Positions 1 through 5,794 are shown, counted from the first letter of the stretch. The stretch: 6,686 bases of DNA from Phycisphaerae bacterium (GCA_028277545.1 JANQGB010000132.1:1-6686); one strand, 5' to 3'. A program made the numbers and translations. Notes: a model not told the origin generated them from the sequence alone.

Positions 1-96
1 CGCACTCGCTATCTGCTGCCGAGGGCCTCGCAACGCTCGCTCTCACCGGAAGTAAGATGGCGCTGCAGCGTCGGAAGGAAGGCGGGGTCCTCGGCA

Positions 97-483
97 ATGA
101 TGCCTGACGAGAAGGCCAAGTTGCTCTCGCTGCTCGACCATGCAGACAAGTGGTGCCGCAATGCCGAGGCGCTCGATGCCAGCGGTAACCCGGTGACCTA
201 CGACCACGACGCGGCCGTGGCCTGGGACATCACTGGTGCGCTTTGCCTGCTGTTCGGCTGGCAGCGTGCCTGCGTACTCTTCAGTCAGCTTGACCGGCAC
301 ATCCACGGCAAGCGGATCATGTTTGGCTGGCCAAGAGGCGACGCAGAGATGGACGCGATGGCGGCACTCCAGGATTATAATGATCGAGTCGATACGACCT
401 TCGCCTTGCTGCGTGAGCGGATCGAGGCGATGCCCGTATGGCAGGGACAGGGCCGCGTGAACGGCACGCAACGAAGCTGTTGA
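97..483 (+). CDS. DUF6197-like protein of unknown function
   Basis: The 128-residue product looks soluble, with no signal peptide or membrane segment. An N-terminal helix (about residues 5-20) leads to Lys-Trp-Cys at 18-20. Next comes an Asp-Ala-Ser-Gly-Asn-Pro-Val turn (27-33), then an Ala-Trp-Asp-Ile-Thr-Gly-Ala-Leu segment (42-49). This order (helix, W-C, 'A-x-D-x-x-G-x-P-V', then 'A-W-x-x-x-G-A-L') matches my memory of DUF6197, a small uncharacterised family found in bacteria and phages. The C-terminal half (about 86-112) is predicted helical. Two ATGs lie in tandem at 97 and 100. A purine-rich AAGGAAGG sits about 15 nt upstream, farther than ideal. The frame stays open to the left edge, so a longer protein is formally possible, but the family-like N-terminus supports this start. 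The next gene follows on the same strand after 77 nt. No biochemical role can be assigned. Confidence 0.72.
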   Translation: MMPDEKAKLLSLLDHADKWCRNAEALDASGNPVTYDHDAAVAWDITGALCLLFGWQRACVLFSQLDRHIHGKRIMFGWPRGDAEMDAMAALQDYNDRVDTTFALLRERIEAMPVWQGQGRVNGTQRSC

Positions 484-560
484 CCAGCGAGGTTGAGCAA
501 GCGCGATGTGCCACCGCGTAGTCTGCCCGTTGCCCGAAGCTAACACACAGCGGAGATCTC

Positions 561-758
561 ATGGCCAAGCAACGACCATCTGTTCAGAAGCGCCAGCGTG
601 AACATAAGAAACGGCAGCGTGAACTCAAGAAGGCGGAGAAAGCGGAGCAAAAGAGAGAGCGGCGGCTCAACCGTGAGCAGCAGAACACAGAGGCACCTGC
701 CGAAGGTGCTGACCAGGCGCCCGGCGAGGGTGGCGAAACCACCGGGCCGGTCGAGTAA
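561..758 (+). CDS. Small highly basic Lys/Arg/Gln/Glu-rich protein
   Basis: The 65-residue product has two zones. Residues 1-42 are almost entirely Lys, Arg, Gln, Glu and Ala in a helical pattern beginning MAKQRPSVQKRQRE, which suggests a long charged helix or coiled coil. Residues 43-65 form an acidic, Gly/Pro/Glu-rich disordered tail. A GGAG motif at 551-554 lies 6 nt before the ATG, which supports translation from this start. Similar short 'MAKQRP..QKRxRE' proteins are, to my knowledge, common but uncharacterised in Planctomycetota and some deltaproteobacteria. Nucleic-acid or ribosome association is plausible from charge alone but is only inference. It could be co-transcribed with the preceding gene. 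No catalytic motif is visible. Confidence 0.75.
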   Translation: MAKQRPSVQKRQREHKKRQRELKKAEKAEQKRERRLNREQQNTEAPAEGADQAPGEGGETTGPVE

Positions 759-769
759 CGAGTTGCGAG

Positions 770-798
770 CCGATCTCAACTGTCCCAGAGATCATCGG
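770..798. terminator. Weak hairpin between convergent genes
   Basis: CCGATCTC (770-777) can pair with GAGAT...CGG (788-798) to give about 8 bp with a 3-nt bulge and a 10-nt loop. It lies between the stop codons of two convergent genes, where a bidirectional terminator would be expected. There is no T-tract on either side, so this may be a Rho-independent-like stem of low efficiency or chance. Confidence 0.25.
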
Positions 799-805
799 CT
801 GGGCA

Positions 806-1186
806 CTACCTGGATTTCTTCTCGCGGAACACTGGTGAGGAGGCCAGGGTGAAGACTACGATCTCCTCGCCGGTCAGAGTACTGATGTCGTGGTGCAGGC
901 TGACGACCTTCGCGCCGGAAACCTGCTGAACCATCTCCTCCAGGACGGGACGTGCGGTCTCGATCAACTGTGTCCTGACCTGTTTGAGGAGTTCCCTGCC
1001 CTTCGCCGCTGGGAGTGACTCGGACAATTGCTGTTCGGCGGCGGTCAGAACGCCCTGGAGACGGACCACCAGAAGATCTCCTAGCAGGTGTGTGTGGATG
1101 TCCTTGGGGCCCCGGCCCATGTAGTCCTGCTCAAAACGTCTGATCCCATCGCAGATCTTTGCCTCGATCTCACCCTGAGTCTTCAT
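806..1186 (-). CDS. DUF2294/MpsC-family protein (minus-strand copy)
   Basis: The 126-residue product matches the single-domain DUF2294 (MpsC, PF10057) pattern. It has an N-terminal helix (about 4-22) and a Gly-Arg-Gly-Pro-Lys turn (24-28). A beta strand Leu-Leu-Val-Val-Arg-Leu precedes Gly-Val-Leu-Thr-Ala-Ala-Glu (45-51), the family's most recognisable block. A long helix carrying Arg71 follows, then Ser-Gly-Ala-Lys-Val (90-94) and a closing strand Ile-Val-Val-Phe-Thr-Leu (109-114). In Staphylococcus aureus MpsC belongs to a Na+-translocating membrane-potential system, but most bacterial members are uncharacterised stand-alone proteins. The protein has no membrane segment. I chose ATG 1186 rather than the longer frame beginning at 1267 because the family domain starts there and AAGGAA lies about 13 nt upstream. 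It is divergent from a second MpsC-like gene at 1545-1964. Confidence 0.82.
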   Translation of the reverse strand: MKTQGEIEAKICDGIRRFEQDYMGRGPKDIHTHLLGDLLVVRLQGVLTAAEQQLSESLPAAKGRELLKQVRTQLIETARPVLEEMVQQVSGAKVVSLHHDISTLTGEEIVVFTLASSPVFREKKSR

Positions 1187-1300
1187 TGTGACTTCAACTT
1201 TCCTTAGCACGCAACCCGGGCGCAGCCCGCCTTTCAGCGCACAGATGAGCGCCCCGGACGTCAGCAACGTTCGCGAGCCCCGCCAGCCGCGCAGGCAACT

Positions 1301-1328
1301 TTGCTTTTCCTGGCCTTGGCGCTATGAT
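1301..1328 (+). promoter_or_regulatory. Sigma70-like promoter of the plus-strand MpsC leader
   Basis: TTGCTT (1301-1306) and TATGAT (1323-1328) are separated by 16 bp and resemble -35 and -10 boxes. The expected transcription start is around 1333-1336, just at the beginning of the folded leader. The position directly ahead of a structured RNA and terminator strengthens a motif match that would be modest on its own. Confidence 0.55.
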
Positions 1329-1330
1329 AA

Positions 1331-1497
1331 CCGACGTTGGAGTCGGCGTGAAGTTCACGCGCTGCTGCCGTGCGCGGTTTGACGCGAAGACGTCGGATGA
1401 CGATTTGAAGGGCAACCCGGTAGTGCCGGGGGGCTCGGCAACGAGTAAGCCGATGTGGTCGAATACCTCCGTGTATTCGTCCGCATCGGCTTTTTTT
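1331..1497 (+). promoter_or_regulatory. Structured 5' leader, riboswitch-like, class not recognised
   Basis: About 165 nt of untranslated leader precedes the plus-strand MpsC gene and can fold into many helices, checked by eye. CCGACGT (1331-1337) pairs with ACGTCGG (1390-1396) and encloses GCGTGA/TCACGC (1346-1351 with 1355-1360) and a short CCG/CGG stem (1368-1377). The same 5' strand can instead form CCGAC/GTCGG locally (1331-1335 with 1342-1346). A second module follows: GGC (1411-1413) with GCC (1449-1451) closes a junction holding CCCGG/CCGGG (1416-1430) and CTCG-GCAA-CGAG (1434-1445, a GNRA tetraloop). Its 3' closing strand lies inside the 5' arm of the terminator at 1447-1497, so the two structures compete. 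This is the usual logic of a transcriptional riboswitch or attenuator. I could not match it to a known class. A Na+-linked signal is tempting from the MpsC annotation but is inference only. Confidence 0.55.
1447..1497 (+). terminator. Strong intrinsic terminator in the leader
   Basis: AAGCCGATG (1447-1455) pairs with CATCGGCTT (1484-1492). The stem continues through a G-U and two G-C pairs, one T-T mismatch at 1459/1480, and CGAATAC (1460-1466) with GTATTCG (1473-1479), closing a 6-nt loop. This gives roughly 19 pairs followed by a T tract at 1491-1497. It lies after a promoter and before the Shine-Dalgarno site at 1533, so it would act within the leader as an attenuator and not as the end of another gene. 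The 5' arm overlaps the closing strand of the upstream module. Confidence 0.85.
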
Positions 1498-1532
1498 GTG
1501 GCCTCGATGTGACTGCCGGGCGCTGGTACCCA

Positions 1533-1547
1533 GAGGGAGCACGAGTG
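1533..1547 (+). promoter_or_regulatory. Ribosome binding site fixing the GTG start at 1545
   Basis: GAGGGAG (1533-1539) lies 5 nt before GTG 1545-1547. This placement identifies GTG as the start of the MpsC-like gene, because the only in-frame ATG upstream (1455) is buried in the terminator stem and has no such site. Confidence 0.75.
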
Positions 1548-1964
1548 GACAAGCCCGAGTCTGCCATGGCGCATCGGATTGCCCAAGCGGCCAGAGTGTT
1601 TGAGCAAGAACGCACAGGGCACCGGCCTGAGGCGGTAACGGTGGTCCTTAGCGATGACGCGCTGGTTATCACGCTGCACGGTGCTCTGTCTGAGGCCGAG
1701 AAGGCCTTGGCCCAAAACCCGGATGGAGCCGCCAAGGTTCAGGAGTTCCACCGGCAGCTCTTCTCCAGCGCTGCAAGCACGTTAAGACGAGAGATCGAAG
1801 CGATCACCGGAGTGAAAGTGCGTGACGCGACTGCTGAGATCGAGCCGAGCACGGGTACGGTGGTCAGGGCTTTCGCGAGTGGAACTGTGGTGCAAGTGTT
1901 CCTGCTTGCTGACAAGGTCGAAACCGACGTTTGGAGCAACGACAGGCCGTCCGCCAAGGGATGA
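1545..1964 (+). CDS. DUF2294/MpsC-family protein (plus-strand copy, GTG start)
   Basis: The 139-residue protein has the same order of blocks as the divergent copy at 806-1186. A helix ends in Phe-Glu-Gln-Glu-Arg-Thr-Gly (19-25), followed by Arg-Pro-Glu-Ala-Val (27-31). A strand Ala-Leu-Val-Ile-Thr-Leu leads to His-Gly-Ala-Leu-Ser-Glu-Ala-Glu (45-52). A central helix contains Arg70 and Arg81, and Ile-Thr-Gly-Val-Lys-Val (87-92) follows. The last strand, Thr-Val-Val-Gln-Val-Phe-Leu-Leu (114-121), ends the domain, and a short polar tail remains. No membrane segment or signal peptide is seen. The two proteins are diverged paralogues: the pattern is shared but few residues are identical. The gene sits behind a promoter, folded leader and terminator, so its expression is probably controlled by premature termination. 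Whether it is co-transcribed with the cassette that starts 139 nt downstream is unclear. Confidence 0.82.
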   Translation: MDKPESAMAHRIAQAARVFEQERTGHRPEAVTVVLSDDALVITLHGALSEAEKALAQNPDGAAKVQEFHRQLFSSAASTLRREIEAITGVKVRDATAEIEPSTGTVVRAFASGTVVQVFLLADKVETDVWSNDRPSAKG

Positions 1965-2030
1965 AGCAGTTCACGAGGCGTGCAGGCGAAAGTGAAGTGC
2001 CTACCGGAGGTTGGAAGACGCACCGTGGCC

Positions 2031-2074
2031 GGCGTTATTACCTGTGAGAGTGGGGTAATCCGCCGCGCTTCGGC
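2031..2074 (+). promoter_or_regulatory. Leader hairpin with alternative pairings before the HesB-like gene
   Basis: GGCG (2031-2034) and ATTACC (2037-2042) pair with GGTAAT (2054-2059) and CGCC (2061-2064), giving 10 bp with a small internal loop. The 3' strand overlaps a second hairpin, GCCG/CGGC (2062-2065 with 2071-2074), so the two cannot form together. There is no T tract. The element lies about 30-70 nt before the start codon at 2104 and could affect translation or mRNA stability. A weak TTGGAA (2011-2016) with an AT-rich hexamer near 2035 is the only promoter-like match I see. Function is inferred from position only. Confidence 0.3.
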
Positions 2075-2103
2075 CTGCAACCAGCGCGACCGGAGGATTG
2101 ACC

Positions 2104-2388
2104 ATGCTGACCGTAACAGTAGCCGCACGTGACTGTCTGCTGGCGAAGCTGGGCCGCAGGAAGGCCGCGGATGACGTTGCGATGAGATTCACGCGCAAGA
2201 AACATGGCTGGCGACTGCGGCCGGACCGGACCAGCCCGAACGACACGGCCTTCACTCACCAGGGCAGAAACGTCCTGCTCCTGGACGAAGCAGTGTCGAA
2301 GGCGATGGCGGACATGAAGCTCGACGTCCGGGCAACCGCGGCTGGTCCGCGACTCAAGTTACGCCGAGTCAGGAATGACGTGGACTGA
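2104..2388 (+). CDS. HesB/IscA-fold protein lacking the cluster-binding cysteines
   Basis: The 94-residue product follows the A-type Fe-S carrier pattern. It opens Met-Leu-Thr-Val-Thr with a first helix ending near residue 17, then a strand Val-Ala-Met-Arg-Phe (25-29). A Gly-Arg-Asn-Val-Leu-Leu-Leu-Asp block (54-61) is followed by a helix, Leu-Asp-Val (73-75), and Gly-Pro-Arg-Leu-Lys-Leu (81-86), as in the HesB domain (PF01521). The real carriers need one internal Cys and a C-terminal Cys-Gly-Cys. Here only Cys11 is present and the tail ends Asn-Asp-Val-Asp, so classical Fe-S binding is unlikely. GGAGG (2092-2096) is 7 nt from ATG 2104, which makes this start better than the TTG at 2098. It ends 3 nt before the radical SAM gene, which suggests one transcript and perhaps a role as partner or structural homologue. 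Its substrate or partner is unknown. Confidence 0.72.
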   Translation: MLTVTVAARDCLLAKLGRRKAADDVAMRFTRKKHGWRLRPDRTSPNDTAFTHQGRNVLLLDEAVSKAMADMKLDVRATAAGPRLKLRRVRNDVD

Positions 2389-2391
2389 ACC

Positions 2392-4323
2392 ATGGAGCTT
2401 CCGCGCCGAGCCTCCAGTGACGTCTATCTGCCGGACGGCAAGTTCCGGGAGCGTGTTGATGCGCTGCGCCGACTCACACACGCCCACGAGTTGGCCATCG
2501 GAATAGTCTATGCCTTCGATTTGCGCACGCGGATGCTGCCCTTCTGGTACGCGGACAAGCGCATGGCGCCGTGCTCGGTCCGCTTGTTGGCGGACGTACT
2601 GTACGAGGCCGGATTCACTAACCTGCGGATCGTGCTGCAGCAGTGGTCGCCCAATGTCTTGCCCAGCCGGATGCGCTTGGGCGAACGACCTTTGGATATG
2701 CTGCTCGTATCCTCCATGCAGGTGCATGCCGAACGAGCTTACGACTTGATCCGTGACGCGCACAACACCGGCGCTGACCGTCCGCTCATCCTGGCAGGCG
2801 GTCCGAAGGCCATCTACGAGCCCGCCGACTTCTTCGAACTGGGTGAACAACCTGGCATCGGTGCCGACTGTGTGGTAACGGGCGAGGCGTTTGTGCTCCT
2901 GGATTTGCTGTACACGATCCTGGTCGATCGTCGAACCAGCTTAACGCCGCGCGACGCATTCCAGGATGCCCGGTTGCAGGGTCGGCTCAAGCGGGTTCCA
3001 GGGCTGGTTTACCTGTCGCCGGACGCACCTGCCTGCGAGCCGGTCGCCGTCAACACGGGCGTGCAGCGTCTCCTTCGCGACCTGGACGAGCTGCCCATGC
3101 CCGACGCCGGCTACCGGCTGATTGAGCCGCCGCACCGCCGCCGGACGCTCTCCGCAGAGCCGTGCTCGGCTACACGGGTGGGCAGAATATCGACGATTGC
3201 TTCGGTGATTCCAACTCAGGGCTGCCGCTTTAACTGCTGTTATTGCCCCATACCCGCGGTAAACCAGCGAACCTGGCGACACAAGAGTCCACAGCGGCTG
3301 GCAGCAGAAATTGCACACATCTACGAGAACTTCGGCATAACCAGCTTCTTCGGTACTGACGACAACTTCTTCAATGACCGCACGACCGTGATCGACCTCA
3401 TGACGGCGTTGGCTGGGACTGTCGTTCATGGACAGCCTCTGTCCAGGTTCATCCGCTTTTTCACGGAAGCCACCGAGTTCGATGTCTACAAGCATCGTGA
3501 CCTGCTCCCGCTCTGCCAAGCGGGTGGCCTGTCTGCCATCTGGTTCGGCCTGGAAGACATCACTGCTGCGCTGGTCAACAAAGGACAGACAGCCCACAAG
3601 ACGGTCGAGCTGTTTGCGCTGCTCCGGGAGTGGGGCATTGAGCCGATGGTGATGATGATCCACAGCGACGCCCAGCCTCTACGCTCCGAGCCGGGCGACC
3701 TTTCGGGACTGTTGAATCAGGCCCGATACGCGTTTGATCATGGGGCCGTGTCCTACCAGTGCACCTATCTGGGGCCGGCGGTCGGGACGCGCGACTTCGA
3801 ACCCGCGGCCAAGAGCGGGGCCATCTACGAACGCGTCGGGCGTCGAGCCATCCCGCAGGCCTACCAGGACGGCAACCACGTCGTAGCCTCCAAACATACG
3901 CACCCGTGGAGACGGCAGCTGAACATATTGCGGGGCTACCTGGCCTTCTACAACCCGATCAACACACTGCGGGCATTGGCCAGCTTCCGAAAGGACTCTC
4001 TGGGGCCGAGACGCCTGCTGTTTCAGGTGATCGGCCAGATCGGGCTGCTGATGACGGCCCCCAAGCTGCTTGCCTGGGCCCGCCGTCTCCGGCGCGGCCC
4101 TATCGAGGCTTACCCGAGCCTGCTGCCCGCGCGTATTCCATTGGTCGATGCTGCCAGCGGCGATGAAATCAACTGGGCCATCGAGCATGTCCCGTCGCCG
4201 AAGCTCTCGTCACAACGGCACAGCACAGCATCACGATTGGCATCATCAGACTTCCTTGCTGCTTCGCGCGACCGGGGCGCTGTGAGTGCGCAGGGCAAGC
4301 GTATTCGAGTCATTCCGAGATAA
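2392..4323 (+). CDS. Radical SAM enzyme with B12-binding-like N-terminal domain
   Basis: The 643-residue protein starts with Ala-Phe-Asp-Leu-Arg-Thr-Arg-Met (41-48) and Asp-Lys-Arg-Met-Ala-Pro (55-60). A Rossmann-type cobalamin-binding-like region follows (about 59-175), including Asp-Met-Leu-Leu-Val-Ser-Ser (102-108) and Gly-Gly-Pro-Lys (136-139). The His of the usual Asp-x-His-x-x-Gly loop is not apparent, so cobalamin may bind base-off without that ligand, or not at all. The radical SAM barrel begins near 265 with the CX3CX2C cluster at Cys278, Cys282 and Cys285 (an extra Cys at 283). It also contains Gly-Thr-Asp-Asp-Asn-Phe-Phe (321-327) and Phe-Gly-Leu-Glu-Asp (385-389). Beyond about 500 comes a C-terminal extension with a hydrophobic stretch (543-562), possibly membrane-associated. 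The family uses a [4Fe-4S] cluster and S-adenosylmethionine for radical chemistry, including methylation and C-C bond formation on lipids. The actual reaction is not determinable. The start has only a weak AGGA at 2371, so coupling to the preceding gene (3-nt gap) is likely. The last 35 residues are low-complexity and probably disordered. Confidence 0.9.
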   Translation: MELPRRASSDVYLPDGKFRERVDALRRLTHAHELAIGIVYAFDLRTRMLPFWYADKRMAPCSVRLLADVLYEAGFTNLRIVLQQWSPNVLPSRMRLGERPLDMLLVSSMQVHAERAYDLIRDAHNTGADRPLILAGGPKAIYEPADFFELGEQPGIGADCVVTGEAFVLLDLLYTILVDRRTSLTPRDAFQDARLQGRLKRVPGLVYLSPDAPACEPVAVNTGVQRLLRDLDELPMPDAGYRLIEPPHRRRTLSAEPCSATRVGRISTIASVIPTQGCRFNCCYCPIPAVNQRTWRHKSPQRLAAEIAHIYENFGITSFFGTDDNFFNDRTTVIDLMTALAGTVVHGQPLSRFIRFFTEATEFDVYKHRDLLPLCQAGGLSAIWFGLEDITAALVNKGQTAHKTVELFALLREWGIEPMVMMIHSDAQPLRSEPGDLSGLLNQARYAFDHGAVSYQCTYLGPAVGTRDFEPAAKSGAIYERVGRRAIPQAYQDGNHVVASKHTHPWRRQLNILRGYLAFYNPINTLRALASFRKDSLGPRRLLFQVIGQIGLLMTAPKLLAWARRLRRGPIEAYPSLLPARIPLVDAASGDEINWAIEHVPSPKLSSQRHSTASRLASSDFLAASRDRGAVSAQGKRIRVIPR

Positions 4324-4326
4324 AGA

Positions 4327-5508
4327 GTGGTTACTACATTAGTTCGACAGCAGACGGTTACACAGGATGGCCAGGCCACATCGACGCTGAGTTCGTTGAG
4401 GTTCTATTCCAACGACCGCTTCCGACGAGTTCTGCGCCAGCGTGTGGACGAACACTTCGCCAGCACCGGCCGGCGGCGACGCGACTGCCCGTCGATGTAC
4501 CTTAAGACGGCCATCGTATTGGCCTGCTTGGGGGCGTCGTACACGCTGCTGGTATTCGCACCGGTAACGTGGTGGCAGGCCGTTCCCTTGATAGTCCTGC
4601 TGGGGTTGTCGTTGGCGGCGCTGGGTTTCAACGTTCAGCACGACGGAGGCCACCGCGCCTACTCGGAGCGCCCGTGGATCAACAAGCTGGCCGCCCTGAC
4701 GCTGGACATGGCGGGCGCCAGTTCATACGTCTGGGCTCGCAAGCACAACTCCATCCACCACAGCTTCACCAACGTCACCGGCCATGACAATGACATCGAC
4801 ATTGGCCTGCTGGGTCGCCTGTCTCCGCACCAGCAGCGCAGGTGGTTTCATCGGCTTCAGCACCTGTACCTGTGGTTCTTCTACGGCCTCCTTCCTCTGA
4901 AGTGGCACCTGTTGGACGACTTCCGCTGCATGGTGACGGGGCGCATCGGCGCACATCGCCTGCCGCGACCCAGGGGGTGGGATATGCTCACTTTGCTCGG
5001 CGGCAAGGTCGTGTTCTTCGCGCTGGCCTTCGGACTTCCCCTTTCCCTGCACCCCTGGTGGCAGGTTCTGTCCGTCTACGCCGCTACGACGTTCTTGCTG
5101 GGTGTCGTGCTGAGCGTCGTGTTCCAGTTGGCGCACTGTGTCGAGCAAGCGGAGTTTCCTCTGCCGAGCACCGACACTGGCCGCATGGTCACCACCTGGG
5201 CTGAACACCAGGTACAGACCACGGTCGACTTCGCCCAGCGCAACCGCCCGCTCACCTGGTTCCTCGGCGGATTGAATTTTCAGATCGAACATCACCTGTT
5301 TCCGCAGATCTGCCACGTACACTACCCGGCCCTGGCGCTGCTCGTGCAAGAGACCTGCCGGGACTTCGGCCTGCGGTACGCGGCACAGCGAACGTTACGG
5401 GCCAGCATCGCTTCGCATTTTCGCTGGCTGCGGCGCATGGGGCTGGCTGACAGCACGGCGGAAGAGTCGTCACCCGGTGCCCTCTCTTCGTCTGCAGTCA
5501 CGACCTGA
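4327..5508 (+). CDS. Membrane fatty acid desaturase, front-end/acyl-lipid type
   Basis: The 393-residue membrane diiron enzyme has all three histidine boxes: His-Asp-Gly-Gly-His (105-109), His-Asn-Ser-Ile-His-His (140-145) and Gln-Ile-Glu-His-His (319-323). A Gln in place of the first His of box three is typical of front-end (delta-5/6-like) and related acyl-CoA or acyl-lipid desaturases. His270 and His294 may be further metal ligands. Hydrophobic segments lie at about 60-80, 84-104, 222-243 and 247-269. There is no fused cytochrome b5 domain, so electrons must come from a separate ferredoxin or cytochrome. The enzyme would use O2 to insert a double bond into an acyl chain at the cytoplasmic face of the membrane. 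The start is GTG 4327, 3 nt after the radical SAM stop. The first in-frame ATG (residue 57) would cut off the conserved N-terminal region (Arg-Phe-Tyr-Ser-Asn-Asp, 25-30), so the GTG is preferred even though its ribosome binding site is weak. Regioselectivity is unknown. Confidence 0.93.
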   Translation: MVTTLVRQQTVTQDGQATSTLSSLRFYSNDRFRRVLRQRVDEHFASTGRRRRDCPSMYLKTAIVLACLGASYTLLVFAPVTWWQAVPLIVLLGLSLAALGFNVQHDGGHRAYSERPWINKLAALTLDMAGASSYVWARKHNSIHHSFTNVTGHDNDIDIGLLGRLSPHQQRRWFHRLQHLYLWFFYGLLPLKWHLLDDFRCMVTGRIGAHRLPRPRGWDMLTLLGGKVVFFALAFGLPLSLHPWWQVLSVYAATTFLLGVVLSVVFQLAHCVEQAEFPLPSTDTGRMVTTWAEHQVQTTVDFAQRNRPLTWFLGGLNFQIEHHLFPQICHVHYPALALLVQETCRDFGLRYAAQRTLRASIASHFRWLRRMGLADSTAEESSPGALSSSAVTT

Positions 5509-5520
5509 TGTGTCGTCGAC

Positions 5521-5794
5521 TCAGTGCCTGGCACCGGTCAACCAGCCGCCGGCGCCCGCGGCAGGCCGCTCTGTCAGATGGGCGCGACGTGGAAGAACAC
5601 GGCCCGAAGTGCCACAGAACACGCTCTCGTAGACGCACAGATCCAACTCACTCGCCGCGAACAACTCCGCCGTTGCGAGCCACCGCCGGGTCCTCGCTTC
5701 GGTGTTCTCTCCGCGTTCGCGCTGCCTGGCAACGCGCGGCGATCGCGACGATAGCTTCCTTCGGGAGTGACGCCGGTCGTGGTGCTTCGTCCAT
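5521..5794 (-). pseudogene. Doubtful frameshifted small reading frame
   Basis: From ATG 5794 one minus frame reads MDEAPRPASLPKEAIVAIAA and onward to about 5705. The neighbouring minus frame then continues to a TGA at 5521 with protein-like content (Leu-Ala-Thr-Ala-Glu-Leu-Phe, then Leu-Cys-Val-Tyr-Glu-Ser) and mostly G or C at third codon positions. Joining the two needs a single frameshift. I recognise no family and there is no good ribosome binding site. It may be a decayed gene or chance. Confidence 0.2.

Noticed and set aside
43..546. Long minus-strand open frame (167 codons) opposite the first gene
   Set aside because: Composition is that of an antisense shadow; the plus-strand frame has a DUF6197-like pattern.
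1187..1267. Longer start (1267) for the minus-strand MpsC gene
   Set aside because: The 27 added residues fall outside the family domain, and ATG 1186 has an upstream AAGGAA.
1331..1497. Assignment of the leader to c-di-GMP-I, SAH, fluoride or guanidine riboswitches
   Set aside because: Short resemblances exist (a GGCAA segment and a GNRA hairpin), but the conserved cores of those classes as I remember them are not present.
1455..1544. N-terminal extension of the plus-strand MpsC gene from ATG 1455
   Set aside because: That ATG lies inside the terminator stem, has no ribosome binding site, and the added residues do not resemble the family; GTG 1545 has a well-placed site.
1194..1751. 185-codon minus-strand frame across the leader and MpsC gene
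   Set aside because: Antisense to a recognisable gene and a structured leader; low-complexity, Arg/Pro-rich product.
2941..3663. 240-codon minus-strand frame inside the radical SAM gene
   Set aside because: Shadow of a GC-rich gene; no recognisable domain, His/Arg-rich composition.
4723..5349. 208-codon minus-strand frame inside the desaturase gene
   Set aside because: Shadow opposite a gene with intact histidine boxes; no family pattern.
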